A stretch of 64,000 bases of DNA, taken from positions 806,001-870,000 of the forward strand of contig OZ244045.1 of assembly GCA_965215295.1 (NCBI GenBank). Reading direction: 5' to 3'. This stretch comes from HK1 sp965215295 (GTDB lineage: Bacteria > Pseudomonadota > Gammaproteobacteria > HK1). Under the pieces are notes generated by a model. That model was not told the origin of the DNA and did no database searches. It was given only the letters and a program-made list of their open reading frames with translations. The position numbers and the translations under genes are program-made. The number at the start of each line of letters is the position of its first letter. The stretch's first letter is position 1. Below are positions 1 to 8,457 of this stretch, one piece after another.

Positions 1-244
1 ACGGTATTCGAAACGGCTCCACGACGAACGAGCGGAGAACGAAAACGATCAGGAACACCGGGAAGAACGATTTCGAGTACTCGACGATGCGTGACGGCGG
101 TGCGACGAGGCCGTGTTCCGAAGCATTCTCGCCACCATGCGCGGCGGCTCGCCGGCGACGCGCGAGCACCAGGGCGTCGAATGCCCAGATGAAGCCCGTG
201 ACGAACACCAGCACCAGGATGAGGGTGGGGAAATCGAAACTCAC
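1..244 (-). CDS. lepB: Signal peptidase I, N-terminal part (runs off the window)
   Basis: Only the first 81 codons are inside the window. The GTG at 242-244 has a GGGAAG ribosome site just upstream. The N-terminus is a long hydrophobic helix (about residues 6-22). After a charged loop comes a second hydrophobic stretch ending in FVVEPFRIP, the hallmark that precedes the catalytic-serine segment (SGSM) of inner-membrane leader peptidase; the serine itself is beyond base 1. The enzyme removes signal peptides from exported proteins. It follows mucD on the same strand, as in pseudomonads, but lepA, which usually lies between them, is absent. The 276 bases between mucD and lepB hold no recognisable gene. 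Confidence 0.88.
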   Translation of the reverse strand, partial: MSFDFPTLILVLVFVTGFIWAFDALVLARRRRAAAHGGENASEHGLVAPPSRIVEYSKSFFPVFLIVFVLRSFVVEPFRIP

Positions 245-520
245 CGCTCATCTTCCCGGCGGGACGACGCAAGAGGGATTTTCCGCGGAAGTTCGACATG
301 GCCGATCCGCTTCATGCCGAGCCGTCGAATCCGCAATGCGACACTCCGTGTCATGTCCGAACTCCACCGGGTCCCGTGCCGGCCGCACCCCTCGCGCCCC
401 TGGCCGGTCCGGCCGGGCGGGGGCTGCGCCGCGTCTTCCGTCAGGCCCCCTCCTCCGCGAAGACGGCGCACCTTCAGCCGTCACGGAACTTCGACCCGAG
501 GGCCTGCCGGGTACGCAAGA

Positions 521-1945
521 CTAGTCCGGCTGCAATGCGAGAAATATCGGATTGCCCTGCCGCTGAACGAGTACGGACACCGCCTTGCCTTGCGGCAACT
601 CCGCCACGAGCCGCTTGAAGTCGTCGCTGTTCGCGACCTCGTGGTTGTTCAACATGAGGATCAGGTCGCCCTCCCGTACTCCGGCGCGTCTGGCGGGTCC
701 GTTCGACACCCCGCTCACGACGACGCCTTGCTCCGCACCATCGGCCGACGCCCTCTCCTCGTCGTTCATGTCGCGCACCGCCAGTCCCAGCCTCGTTGCC
801 TCCACGTCGTTCGACTTGCGTGCGGTGGCGACTTGAAGCTCGTCCTCGCCCGGCAACTCGTCGGTCGTCACCATCAACGTCAGCGCCTGCCCGTCCCGGA
901 GGACCTCGACCGCCACTTCCCGTCCGACCCGGGTACGTCCGACGATCGGTGGAAGATCCGACGACCGTTCGACCGCCTGCCCGTCGAATGAAAGAAGGAC
1001 GTCTCCGACCTCGACCCCCGCCCTCTCGGCCGGGCCGCCGTCGAGCACCCGGGCGACGAGCGCGCCCTGGGGCTTGTCCATGCCGAAGGATTCGGCGAGG
1101 TCCCGCGTGACGTCCTGGATCAGGACGCCGAGCCATCCTCTGGAAACCCGGCCCTTGTCGCGCAACTGGTCCGTGACGTCCATCGCCACGTCGATCGGGA
1201 TCGCAAAGGAGAGCCCCATGAACCCGCCCGTGCGACTGAAGATCTGCGAGTTCACCCCGACGACCTCGCCCCGCAGGTTGAATAGCGGACCACCGGAGTT
1301 CCCCGGGTTGATCGCGACGTCGGTCTGGATGAACGGAACGTAGCTCTCGCGGGGAAGGCTGCGCCCCTTGGCGGACACGATTCCCGCCGTAACGGAGTGG
1401 TCGAATCCGAACGGCGAGCCGATTGCGAGGACCCACTCGCCGACTTTCAGCTCGTAGCCGATACCGAGCCGGACCACGGGCAACCCCTCTGCATCGATCT
1501 TGAGAAGGGCGACATCGCTGGGTTCGTCGGTGCCGACGACTTTCGCCTTGTACTCCCGGCGATCGCTCAACCTCACGATGACCTCGTCGGCGTTCCGCAC
1601 GACGTGGTTGTTGGAGATGATGAACCCGTCCTGCGAGATGATGAATCCCGATCCCAGGGACTGGGCGCCGAACTCCTCGATCTCTCCTTCCCCGAAGAAC
1701 CGGCGGAAGAAATCCCTGAACGGGCTGTCCTCGGGCAGGTCGGGAATGTCGAAGCCCCGTGGCATCCGCGGCCGATCGGCCGGTACGGTCCGGCGTTGCG
1801 TCGTGCTGATGTTGACCACGGCGGCCCGGTTGCGCTCGACGAGCTCGGTGAAGTCGGGAAGGGACCGTGCGAACGCCGGTCCGGACCCGGGACACACCAC
1901 CGCAAGAAAGAGTGCGGCGAACAGGACGCGCGGCCCTGGCGACAT
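521..1945 (-). CDS. mucD: Periplasmic serine protease of the Do/HtrA family (MucD/DegP)
   Basis: 474 residues from the ATG at 1945, which is preceded by GGAGG eight bases upstream; an in-frame ATG at 1963 lies before that site and is less likely. The order is a signal peptide (cleavage after about Ala27), a trypsin-like domain with His114 (SNNHVV), Asp144 (DVALLKID) and Ser217 (GNSGGP), then two PDZ domains. It degrades or refolds misfolded envelope proteins. Its place downstream of rpoE-rseA-rseB matches the algU-mucABD operon layout, so it is probably under sigma-E control. Length and catalytic triad are normal. Confidence 0.95.
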   Translation of the reverse strand: MSPGPRVLFAALFLAVVCPGSGPAFARSLPDFTELVERNRAAVVNISTTQRRTVPADRPRMPRGFDIPDLPEDSPFRDFFRRFFGEGEIEEFGAQSLGSGFIISQDGFIISNNHVVRNADEVIVRLSDRREYKAKVVGTDEPSDVALLKIDAEGLPVVRLGIGYELKVGEWVLAIGSPFGFDHSVTAGIVSAKGRSLPRESYVPFIQTDVAINPGNSGGPLFNLRGEVVGVNSQIFSRTGGFMGLSFAIPIDVAMDVTDQLRDKGRVSRGWLGVLIQDVTRDLAESFGMDKPQGALVARVLDGGPAERAGVEVGDVLLSFDGQAVERSSDLPPIVGRTRVGREVAVEVLRDGQALTLMVTTDELPGEDELQVATARKSNDVEATRLGLAVRDMNDEERASADGAEQGVVVSGVSNGPARRAGVREGDLILMLNNHEVANSDDFKRLVAELPQGKAVSVLVQRQGNPIFLALQPD

Positions 1946-2027
1946 GTTTCGATCCTCCCGCATCGAAAGCGGCCCGGTGTCCGAATGATACACGGGTAGT
2001 CGAAGCCTCCCTCGATCCCGGCGCGGC

Positions 2028-3020
2028 CTACTGTCCGACGATGGACGCCGCGACCTTGTCGACGGTGATTCCGGGCACTTCGCCGACGACGCTGAGCTGG
2101 TACTCGCCGATGATGCGGCTGAACGCGTTGACCGCACCGACCGAAGAAGGTCCTTCGATGCGATCGCCGCCATCGAGTACCGGCTCGATGAAAACCGACA
2201 ACGACACGAGTCCGTCGCTGTAGACCCGATGGTCCACGGAGTCGTGGCCCGACCGGATGGGGCCGTAGGCCTCGTCCGTCATCCTGAAGCCCGCCGGCAG
2301 CCAGCCGATCGTCCACTCTTGCGGCCGTGCGGTCGAGCCCCCGTCCGCTGCCGGTACGGGATCCGCTTCATGCCGCGTGAAACCGGCATCGGAGATCCGC
2401 GGTTTCAGGGCTTCGTCGGGAATCGACTCGGGCAGCTCGAGATGCGTGTAGACGATCTGCTCGAGGGTCGTCTCGTCGCCGTCGAGCAGCTCCGACTTCA
2501 ACAGCAACCCGGTCTCGCGATCGACCGCGAGCCGGAATCCGTATCGGTACCGGTCCTTCGGCCGGACATGGATCACCGTGGTTTCCCGATCGGCGACCCG
2601 CTCGACGCCGCCGGTCGTCAGGGAATAGAACTCCGCGGTGTCGGAGCCGATCGAGACCTCCGGGTCGAATACGGTGGAACCGTACAGGCGGCCCGGCCGG
2701 CGCCGGGTGACGACCACGGTCCGATCGTCGGGAAGGATGCAGGTGATCCGTTCTCCGTCGCGGATGACCTCGCGGGCCGCGCCCGAAAGAGCCACGAGCC
2801 GCTCCCGGCTCCCGCCGGCGTCCGCCCGGTGGATGATCTTCATCGACTGGAGCGTCGAGTCGTTGCGGTAGACGAACGTGCCGATGTAGTCGATCGAGCG
2901 GGACGCGCTCACCATCCGGTCGAGCAGTCCTCGAACCTCCTCCGCGTCGTTGCCGGCATGCAACGCCGCGGGCCCGAAGGCCAGCGTCGCAAGCAGCGTG
3001 GCGCCCGCAAAGCGCGCCAC
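2028..3020 (-). CDS. rseB: Sigma-E regulatory protein RseB/MucB
   Basis: 330 residues, with a GTG start at 3020 and a cleavable signal peptide ending near His-Ala-Gly at residue 23. It has the two-domain RseB architecture: an N-terminal LolA-like beta-rich domain (about residues 25-210, containing the family-typical YIGTFVYR stretch) and a smaller C-terminal domain (about 230-325). RseB binds the periplasmic part of RseA and protects it from DegS until mislocalised lipopolysaccharide or unfolded porins displace it. It lies 53 bases after rseA. A GGAGG abuts the start codon with no spacer, so the start is somewhat uncertain. Confidence 0.93.
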   Translation of the reverse strand: MARFAGATLLATLAFGPAALHAGNDAEEVRGLLDRMVSASRSIDYIGTFVYRNDSTLQSMKIIHRADAGGSRERLVALSGAAREVIRDGERITCILPDDRTVVVTRRRPGRLYGSTVFDPEVSIGSDTAEFYSLTTGGVERVADRETTVIHVRPKDRYRYGFRLAVDRETGLLLKSELLDGDETTLEQIVYTHLELPESIPDEALKPRISDAGFTRHEADPVPAADGGSTARPQEWTIGWLPAGFRMTDEAYGPIRSGHDSVDHRVYSDGLVSLSVFIEPVLDGGDRIEGPSSVGAVNAFSRIIGEYQLSVVGEVPGITVDKVAASIVGQ

Positions 3021-3073
3021 CTCCGGCCGGAGAGGGCGTTGCGAGCGGCTTCGCGCGGATATCCGGGCGGTGT

Positions 3074-3691
3074 TCAGGGTCGGTCTCCCGCCGGGTACTG
3101 ATAGCCGACGATCCGGACGTAAGGCAGCATCCCGTTGCCTGCCTGCGCGTTGTGATTGACCAAGTAGACGTGCAGACGCGCTTCCGCATCGGGCGCGGCA
3201 TCATTCCATCGCAGCCGGTCCGGTTCGGCGCCGGCGTCCTGCGCCGCCGTCGGGACGACGCGGGACACCGGGGAGTCCGCAGCGGCCGAGGCGGCGTCCG
3301 CCACCGCGGGCTCCGGCTGCGGATCACCGGCAACCCGGAGGGACTGTGGGTCGCCGTCATCGAGGCGGTGGATTCCCAGGATCGCAACGGATGCAACCGT
3401 CGCCGCAATCGCCAGCCCGGCAAGCACCTGAAGCCGCGGGCGCCGCGGGCGCGGCCCGAATCGAACGATGCGCTCGTCGGAGAGGGCCGCGCTCACGCCT
3501 CCGGCAATGGCGCCGGCGCCGGGAACGGGGCCGGTCTTGCGTACCGCGTCTCCGATGAGATGGAAGCGCGCCCATGCCCGGCGCCGCTCCGCGCTTCCGT
3601 ACAGGGCGGCCACGACCCGGTCTCGCGCCGGGCCCTGGAGCTCACCATCGACGAACGCGGAGAGGGATTCGTTGGAATCGGGTTCGTTCAC
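3074..3691 (-). CDS. rseA: Anti-sigma-E factor RseA/MucA
   Basis: 205 residues. The N-terminal cytoplasmic domain begins with the family pattern ESLSAFVDGEL, which binds and inhibits sigma-E. One transmembrane segment lies near residues 88-105 (VLAGLAIAATVASVAILGI), and a periplasmic tail would bind RseB. The gene starts 12 bases downstream of the rpoE stop, so the two are translationally close, as in other gammaproteobacteria. The periplasmic region is alanine- and proline-rich and poorly conserved, as is usual for the family. Confidence 0.92.
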   Translation of the reverse strand: MNEPDSNESLSAFVDGELQGPARDRVVAALYGSAERRRAWARFHLIGDAVRKTGPVPGAGAIAGGVSAALSDERIVRFGPRPRRPRLQVLAGLAIAATVASVAILGIHRLDDGDPQSLRVAGDPQPEPAVADAASAAADSPVSRVVPTAAQDAGAEPDRLRWNDAAPDAEARLHVYLVNHNAQAGNGMLPYVRIVGYQYPAGDRP

Positions 3692-3703
3692 GGTCGTTCG
3701 TCC

Positions 3704-4279
3704 TCAATCGAGCAGTGGATCGAGCCGTGCGTTGATTGCCTCACGGGCACGGAATATCCTCGATCGGACCGTTCCGATGGGGCATTCCATCACCTTCGCT
3801 ATGTCTTCGTAGCTCAGTCCTTCGAGTTCCCGCAGGGATATCGCCACCTTGAGGTCCTCCGGCAGGGCCTCGATGGCGGCGCTCACCGTCTGCTGTATTT
3901 CTTCGGCAAGGGCGAGTCCTTCCGGAGTGGCGGTCTCCCTCAGTTCGGTGGCGCCGTCGAACTGCTCGGCATCCGTGACGTCGACCCCGGATTCCAGCGG
4001 CCGGCGCGCCCGGGCGGCCAGATGGTTCTTTGCGGTATTGATCGCAATCCGGTACATCCAGGTGTAGAACGCGCTGTCGCCACGGAAGTTCGGGATCGCA
4101 CGGTACGCCTTGATGAACGTCTCTTGTGCGACATCGAGAACTTCGGCCGGATCCTGGACATAGCGGGCGACGAGCTTGGCGATCCGGTGCTGATACTTGA
4201 GCACCAGCAGGTCGAATGCCTTCCGCTCCCCCCTTTGCACCCGCGCCACGAGTTCGCGGTCTGAAACGTTGTCGGACAT
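3704..4279 (-). CDS. rpoE: RNA polymerase sigma-E factor (extracytoplasmic stress)
   Basis: 191 residues from the ATG at 4279 (MSDNVSDREL), exactly the usual RpoE/AlgU length; upstream in-frame starts would add a basic, non-conserved leader. Region 2 is seen in FRGDSAFYTWMYRIAINTAK and region 4 in LEGLSYEDIAKVM followed by CPIGTVRSRIFRAREAI. It directs transcription of envelope-stress genes including its own operon (rpoE-rseA-rseB-mucD), all on this strand in that order. The match to the enterobacterial and pseudomonad factor is close throughout. Confidence 0.97.
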   Translation of the reverse strand: MSDNVSDRELVARVQRGERKAFDLLVLKYQHRIAKLVARYVQDPAEVLDVAQETFIKAYRAIPNFRGDSAFYTWMYRIAINTAKNHLAARARRPLESGVDVTDAEQFDGATELRETATPEGLALAEEIQQTVSAAIEALPEDLKVAISLRELEGLSYEDIAKVMECPIGTVRSRIFRAREAINARLDPLLD

Positions 4280-4419
4280 CACGCCGATCCGTGGCTCCAT
4301 GCGCCGCCTCGACGCTCGGGCCGGCATCCGGAATCGACTGCCGGACAATCGCTCCCGGCAAGCGGCGCCGAACTCCGATCCTGCCGAGTTCCCGGTCGAG
4401 AAAGAATGCTCGTCGCGGA

Positions 4420-4448
4420 ATCATACTCTCAGGACCAGGCAATGGCAG
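4420..4448 (-). promoter_or_regulatory. Candidate sigma-70 promoter for the rpoE operon
   Basis: Read on the minus strand, CTGCCA (4 of 6 to the -35 consensus) is followed after 17 bases by TATGAT (5 of 6 to the -10 consensus). It lies about 140 bases upstream of the rpoE start. A sigma-E-type element may also be present nearer the gene (a GGAACT is seen about 20 bases further downstream), but I cannot pair it with a convincing -10. Confidence 0.45.
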
Positions 4449-4529
4449 ACCCCTCACCGTGCCGATCATGGCCGTGCGAATGATCGAATGGTTCGACAGG
4501 GGCGGCAGGGGAGAGTTTCATTCGCGGGC

Positions 4530-5534
4530 TCAGGCCGCGTCCTCGGGGAAAGCGAGCACCTCGCCAAGCGTCCGGTAGCCCCCGGCGAGCATGACGAGCC
4601 GATCCAGTCCGACCGCGACCCCCGCGCAAGCCGGCAATCCCGCTTCGTGGGCCGCGAGCAGCCGTTCGTCCACGTCCGGAACGGGCTGTCCGGCCTTGCG
4701 CCGCGTTTCGATGCCGCGCAGCATCCGGCGGCGCAGCTCGGCCGCGTCCCGGAGCTCGTGGTAGCCGTTGGCGACCTCGATTCCATCGACGTACAGCTCG
4801 AACCTCTCCGCAACCGGAGGGGTGGTCGTGCGCACCTGCGCAAGCGCCGCCTGGGACGCCGGGAAGTCGAGCAGGTAGACACGTCCGGGGCCGAGCGCGG
4901 GCTGCACCGCACAGGCCAGGAGACAGTCGAGGCATTCGTCCCGGGTCGCCGTCGCCGCATCGCTTGCGAATCCGTGCGGCCGGCACGCTTCGAGAAGTGC
5001 CTCGATCGTCGCGGCAAACGGATCGAGGCCGAGATGACGCGAGAACGCCTCCCGGAACGTCATCCGCCGGGACGGCTGCGGGCCGAGAACTTCGTCGAGC
5101 AACGCATCGACATCCCCGATGAGGCGTCGATGGTCGAATCCCACCCGGTACCACTCGAGCATCGAGAACTCCGGGTTGTGGTGCCGGCCACGCTCGCCGC
5201 CCCGGAACGCGCGGGTGATCTGGTAGATGGACCCGCTTCCCGCCGCAAGCAGCCGTTTCATCGCGAACTCGGGCGAGGTCTGGAGGTACCGGGCACGTCC
5301 CCCGCACTCGCGCGCGACGAGGCTCTCGATCGACGGATCGGTGACCGTGCCGGCGCTCAGGATCGGGGTCTCGACCTCCAGGACGCCCTGGGCGTCGAAG
5401 TACCCGCGCACCGTCCGCAGGACGCCGGCCCGCAGCCGGATGGCGTCGATGCTTGCGCTCGGACGCCAGTCGCCGCGTGAAACCGGCGATACCCGATCCG
5501 GGTCACCTGGCGTGGGTGCGGGAACGCGGGTCAC
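4530..5534 (-). CDS. epmA: Elongation factor P beta-lysine ligase EpmA
   Basis: 334 residues with a class II aminoacyl-tRNA synthetase core resembling lysyl-tRNA synthetase but lacking the anticodon-binding domain. Motif 2 is seen near QITRAFRGGERGRHHNPEF and motif 3 near AGVAVGLDRLVML. EpmA attaches (R)-beta-lysine to a lysine of EF-P. It follows efp directly on the same strand (24 bases apart), which supports the assignment. The partner aminomutase EpmB is not in this window. The first 25 or so residues are not conserved, so an internal start is possible. Confidence 0.95.
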   Translation of the reverse strand: MTRVPAPTPGDPDRVSPVSRGDWRPSASIDAIRLRAGVLRTVRGYFDAQGVLEVETPILSAGTVTDPSIESLVARECGGRARYLQTSPEFAMKRLLAAGSGSIYQITRAFRGGERGRHHNPEFSMLEWYRVGFDHRRLIGDVDALLDEVLGPQPSRRMTFREAFSRHLGLDPFAATIEALLEACRPHGFASDAATATRDECLDCLLACAVQPALGPGRVYLLDFPASQAALAQVRTTTPPVAERFELYVDGIEVANGYHELRDAAELRRRMLRGIETRRKAGQPVPDVDERLLAAHEAGLPACAGVAVGLDRLVMLAGGYRTLGEVLAFPEDAA

Positions 5535-5558
5535 GACACGGCGGAGGGAGTCGCGCGC

Positions 5559-6128
5559 TCACTCCCTGGCGCGGGAGACGTACTCGCCGGTGCGGGTGTC
5601 GATCCTGACGGTCTCGCCCTGCTCGACGAACAGCGGAACCTTGATGACGGTTCCGGTCTCGACGGTGGCGGGCTTGGTCGCGCCGCTGGCGGTATCGCCG
5701 CGCACGCCGGGTTCGGTCTCGGTGATCTCGAGGGTCACGAAGTTCGGTGGGGTAACGGCAATCGGCGTCCCGTTCCAGAGCGTGACCGCGCAGACGTCCT
5801 GCTCCTTCAGCCAGCGCGCGGCGCCGGCCGCCGCGTCGGCCGGCGCCGCATACTGCTCGAACGTCTCCTCGTCCATGAAATGGAACATGTCGCCGTCGCT
5901 GTAGATGTATTGCAGGGACACCTCCAGAACGTCCGCCGCCTCCACGGACTCGCCGGACTTGAACGTGCGCTCGATGACGCGCCCGCTCCTGAGGTTCCTG
6001 AACCTGGCGCGGACGAAGGCCTGGCCCTTTCCCGGTTTGACGAACTCGTTCTCGATGATGGAGCACGGGTCTCCGTCGATCATGAGCTTCAGGCCCGACC
6101 GGAAATCGTTGGTGCTTGCATTGGGCAT
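5559..6128 (-). CDS. efp: Translation elongation factor P
   Basis: 189 residues with the three-domain EF-P fold and Lys34 in the loop KPGKGQAF, the residue modified by EpmA. EF-P relieves ribosome stalling at polyproline stretches. The lysine (rather than arginine) agrees with the adjacent epmA and argues for the beta-lysylation pathway. The start ATG at 6128 lies 24 bases after the parC stop. Length and sequence are normal. Confidence 0.97.
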   Translation of the reverse strand: MPNASTNDFRSGLKLMIDGDPCSIIENEFVKPGKGQAFVRARFRNLRSGRVIERTFKSGESVEAADVLEVSLQYIYSDGDMFHFMDEETFEQYAAPADAAAGAARWLKEQDVCAVTLWNGTPIAVTPPNFVTLEITETEPGVRGDTASGATKPATVETGTVIKVPLFVEQGETVRIDTRTGEYVSRARE

Positions 6129-6152
6129 GGATCGGTTTCCTCGAATGTCTCG

Positions 6153-8414
6153 TCAGGCGTCGCGGATCTCCAGGCGGTCCGCTCGCTGGAACCCCCGGGG
6201 CAGCATCTTCCCCGCACGTCCGCGGCCGATCGCATAGTGTGCGAGATCGGACGGCTTCAGGTGGATGTACCGCTTGCCGGCATGAACGGTGAGCGAGGCG
6301 TGCGGAGGCACCACTTCGATGTCGACCACGCAATCCTCCCGCCCCGGGCTCGAGGTCTTCGCCTTCGGGATCCGGATGATCCTCACGCCCTTGCCTCTGG
6401 CCAGTTGCGGGAGTTCCGGGAGCGGATGGACGAGGAGCCTTCCGGCGCGGGATACCGCGGCAATCCGCGCGGTGTCCGGATCGTCCACCGGACGCGGAAC
6501 GAGCAGGTTCGCGCCCGGGGTGAGCGAAACGCAGGCCTTGCCCCCGCGGTTGCGCGACCAGAGGGCCTCCAGGCGCACGATGAACCCGTACCCGGCGTCG
6601 GTGGCGACCACGCAGAGCTGGTCGGCCGCGCCGATCATGACGCCCTGGAAGGTGGCGCCGTCGGGGGGATTGATGCGTCCCGCGAGCGGTTCGCCCTGCC
6701 CGCGTGCGGACGCCAGGGTGTGCGAGGGAACGCAGTACACGCGCCCGGTGGAGTCGAGGAACACCGCCAACTGGTTGCTGCGCCCCCTGGCCATCGCCCG
6801 GTAGGCGTCGCCGGCTCGATAGTTCAGGCTCCGGGGCTCGATCTCGTGCCCCTTCGCGGCGCGTACCCATCCGCGTTGCGAAAGCACCACGGTAATCGGC
6901 TCGACCGGAGCGAGGTCCGTTTCTCCGAGCGCCTGCGCGGCGTCCCGCTCCACGAGCGGCGAACGGCGCGCATCGCCGTAGCGCTCGGCATCCTCCAGGA
7001 GTTCGTCCCTGACGAGCGCGGAGACCCCGCCCGGGCTCTCCAGGATCCGGTCCAGCCGGCTGCTCTCGGCCGAAAGCTCCGACTGCTCGGCCCGGATCTT
7101 CACCTCCTCCAGCCTCGCCAGGTTGCGAAGCCGCAGATTGAGTATCGCCTCGGCCTGGACGTCGGTGAGCCCGAACCGGCGCATCAGCGCCTGCCTGGGG
7201 TGCTCCGCTTCGCGAATGATCGCGATGACCTCGTCGATGTCGAGGAAGGCGGCGAGCAGGCCGTCGAGGATGTGCAGCCGGTCGTTGACCTGGTCGCGGC
7301 GGTGCTCGACGCGCCGGCGCACCGTCGCGATCCGGAATTCCAGCCATTCACCCAGGACCGACTTCAGGTCCCCGAGCCGCGGACAACTGTTGCGGCCGAC
7401 AACGGTCATGTTGACCCGGTAGTTCCGTTCCAGGTCCGTGGTCGCGAACAGGTGCGACATCAGCCGCTGGACGTCGACGCGGTTCGACCTCGGGACGATG
7501 ACGAGCCGCGTCGGGTTCTCGTGGTCCGACTCGTCGCGCAGGTCCTCGACCATCGGCAGCTTCTTCGCGAGCATCTGTTGCGCGATCTGTTCCAGCACCT
7601 TCGAGCCCGAGACCTGGTACGGGAGGGCGGTCACGATGATCGCGCCGTCGTCGCGCTCGAAGCGCGCGCGCATGCGCACGCTTCCCGAGCCGCTCTCGTA
7701 CATCGCGCGGAGGTCCTCCCGCGGGGTGACGACCTCGGCCTCGGTCGGGAAGTCCGGACCGCGTACGTGCTCGCAGAGATCGGCGACCGACGCCTGCGGC
7801 TCGTCGAGGAGCCGGACACAGGCGGCGACGATCTCGCGCAGGTTGTGCGGGGGCACGTCGGTCGCCATGCCGACCGCGATTCCCGCCGCTCCGTTCAGCA
7901 GGACATGGGGAAGGCGGGACGGGAGCAGCCCGGGCTCGTCGAGCGTGCCGTCGAAGTTCGAGCTCCAGTCGACGGTGCCTTCGCGCAGCTCCCGCAGCAG
8001 GGTCTCGGCGAACCGGGTGAGCCTCGCCTCGGTGTAGCGCATGGCCGCGAACGACTTGGGGTCGTCCGCGGTTCCCCAGTTGCCCTGGCCGTCGATCAGC
8101 GGGTACCGCGTCGCGAACGGCTGCGCGAGCAGCACCATCGCCTCGTAGCAGGCGCTCTCCCCGTGCGGATGGAACTTGCCGAGGACGTCGCCGACGGTCC
8201 GGGCGGACTTCTTGTACTTCGCGCCCGCGGTCAGGCCCAGCTCCGACATGGCGTAGACGATGCGCCTCTGCACCGGCTTCAGGCCGTCGCCGACATGAGG
8301 CAGGGCGCGGTCGAGGATCACGTACATCGAGTAGTCGAGGTACGCCTTCTCGGCGAAGTCCTTCAGCGGACGCCGCTCGACCTCGTCGAACTCGAAAGAG
8401 ATGCTGGATTGCAT
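6153..8414 (-). CDS. parC: DNA topoisomerase IV subunit A
   Basis: 753 residues. The breakage-reunion domain carries the catalytic tyrosine at about residue 127 in AAMRYTEARL. The quinolone-resistance region reads KFHPHGESACYE, with Ser87 and Glu91 at the positions equivalent to E. coli Ser80 and Glu84, the drug-sensitive residues. The C-terminal part is the variable beta-propeller region and is shorter than in GyrA, which supports ParC. With ParE it decatenates daughter chromosomes. It lies 43 bases downstream of parE on the same strand. Confidence 0.96.
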   Translation of the reverse strand: MQSSISFEFDEVERRPLKDFAEKAYLDYSMYVILDRALPHVGDGLKPVQRRIVYAMSELGLTAGAKYKKSARTVGDVLGKFHPHGESACYEAMVLLAQPFATRYPLIDGQGNWGTADDPKSFAAMRYTEARLTRFAETLLRELREGTVDWSSNFDGTLDEPGLLPSRLPHVLLNGAAGIAVGMATDVPPHNLREIVAACVRLLDEPQASVADLCEHVRGPDFPTEAEVVTPREDLRAMYESGSGSVRMRARFERDDGAIIVTALPYQVSGSKVLEQIAQQMLAKKLPMVEDLRDESDHENPTRLVIVPRSNRVDVQRLMSHLFATTDLERNYRVNMTVVGRNSCPRLGDLKSVLGEWLEFRIATVRRRVEHRRDQVNDRLHILDGLLAAFLDIDEVIAIIREAEHPRQALMRRFGLTDVQAEAILNLRLRNLARLEEVKIRAEQSELSAESSRLDRILESPGGVSALVRDELLEDAERYGDARRSPLVERDAAQALGETDLAPVEPITVVLSQRGWVRAAKGHEIEPRSLNYRAGDAYRAMARGRSNQLAVFLDSTGRVYCVPSHTLASARGQGEPLAGRINPPDGATFQGVMIGAADQLCVVATDAGYGFIVRLEALWSRNRGGKACVSLTPGANLLVPRPVDDPDTARIAAVSRAGRLLVHPLPELPQLARGKGVRIIRIPKAKTSSPGREDCVVDIEVVPPHASLTVHAGKRYIHLKPSDLAHYAIGRGRAGKMLPRGFQRADRLEIRDA

Positions 8415-8457
8415 TGCGTCGATGTCCGCAGAGGGTTCGATCGGAACCCGGCGCGCC